Origin: Girardinichthys multiradiatus
Lineage: Eukaryota; Chordata; Actinopteri; Cyprinodontiformes; Goodeidae
DNA length: 64,000 bases
Assembly: GCF_021462225.1 (NCBI RefSeq)
Contig: NC_061795.1
Coordinates: 2,805,001 to 2,869,000 of the forward strand
Direction: 5' to 3'
In this document: positions 63,171-64,000 of the stretch, in pieces
Layout: each line of letters starts with the position of its first letter
How positions within the stretch are numbered: the first letter of the stretch is position 1
Program-made: the position numbers and the translations under genes
Notes under the pieces: generated by a model
Databases searched by the model: none
The model's input: the letters and a program-made list of their open reading frames with translations, nothing else
What the model was told of the DNA's origin: nothing

Positions 63171-64000
63171 AAAAATGGCTGAATGGAAATATGAAAAAAA
63201 AGCTGTTTTAATGCCATAAATGGCATGGCAGAAGCAGCTTCTCTGCTTAAGTAGCTGACTGCACCTCTGCAGATAGCCTGACTAATTAATATGCTAATAT
63301 CAGTTTGTTATACTTGTGTTACTCTGTGAAGACCAGAATGGCAAATACTTATGATATTGCACAATTGGCATTGAAAGTACAACTTCAATGTATTTTATAT
63401 TTATGCTTAAGTCTATGTATCAAAACCTAAATAATAAATAAATGCAGTAGATAACATTATTATGAGTGTAATGATCAATATACTATTCATTTAACTCCAG
63501 CAGAAATAATTGTAGCTTTTCTGTTTATATAAAATAAATGAGGACATGTTCCATGATACTTTGGTATTTTTACTCAGGATGATCATAACTGTGAGATTCT
63601 CATCCCCGCCTCCATGCCTACAACTATTGATCTAATACAGTGTGATTTTAAGGATGTAGCCTTATGCCCTCACATGGAATTCACATGGCTGGCATGGGCA
63701 TCAATGAATGGGGATCATTTTGTTCTTAGTCACTCTTCTGAGAAATTGAAGGCCTGGGAGCACTTTGGAATAGGACAGTTGGAGCTATTATGTTTTCCGC
63801 CTTCTGAAAATTTAGGGAGACAAAGCTACATCCACACCCAAACATCTCCTTATTTCTGCTGCACCCTGACAGAGAAAAAGAAAACTTGTGCTGTATTTGT
63901 TCAGGATTTCTTCCACTTTCCACTGGGATCGTAATGTATGACCATTGCAGGCTAGAGCCTACAGGGTGTGCGCAGCCTCCTTGTCTGGTAAGCTCCAGCT

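Noticed and set aside
63614..63934. 106-aa plus-strand open frame near the window end
   Set aside because: Composition is unremarkable, no family recognised, and neighbouring sequence is degenerate repeat; not supported as a gene.
61780..64000. Promoter of slc6a15
   Set aside because: No TATA box, CpG-rich block or upstream exon could be supported; the transcription start may lie outside the window.

Overview
The window is vertebrate, almost certainly teleost, genomic DNA. Two intron-rich protein-coding genes with canonical GT/AG splice sites sit among fish-type interspersed repeats: Tc1/mariner and hAT DNA transposons, L2-like and other LINEs, tRNA-derived SINEs and a small LTR element. A percomorph-like fish is my guess from the repeat types; the species cannot be read from the sequence.

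Layout. (1) About 200-29842, plus strand: the 3' two thirds of lrrk2 (leucine-rich repeat kinase 2). Thirty-four coding exons cover the last ankyrin-region exons, the linker, LRR, ROC GTPase, COR, kinase, WD40 and the C-terminal helix. They correspond one to one with human exons 18-51; the 5' exons lie outside the window. (2) 29843-33506: convergent intergenic or 3' UTR DNA, in which candidate poly(A) signals of the two genes face each other about 85 bp apart. (3) 33507-61779, minus strand: complete coding region of slc6a15 (B0AT2/v7-3, a sodium-dependent neutral amino-acid transporter), 11 coding exons and about 738 aa. (4) 61780-64000: upstream flank or 5' intron of slc6a15, with degenerate repeats only.

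The introns hold the mobile DNA. lrrk2 carries a roughly 4.9-kb L2-like LINE with a Tc1-like element nested in it (11380-16256), an odd small-ORF retroelement with an L2-like tail (about 21000-22640) and a long-TIR Tc1-like element (22747-24350). slc6a15 carries a Tc1-like element that contains a SCAMP-family exon fragment (33955-35060), a young non-autonomous LTR element with twenty 42-bp repeats (43021-45257) and a nearly pristine DD36E Tc1-like transposon with perfect TIRs, TA duplication and an open 343-aa transposase (45987-47256).

The two genes do not form a functional unit that I can see. LRRK2 is a cytosolic/membrane-recruited Rab kinase and SLC6A15 is a neuronal plasma-membrane transporter. 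Most noteworthy are the captured SCAMP exon, the diverged switch regions of the LRRK2 ROC domain (human T1368, R1398, R1441 and S1292 positions not conserved, while kinase motifs are intact), the minisatellite-bearing LTR element and the small-ORF retroelement. Human residue numbers and family comparisons are from memory; no database search was run.
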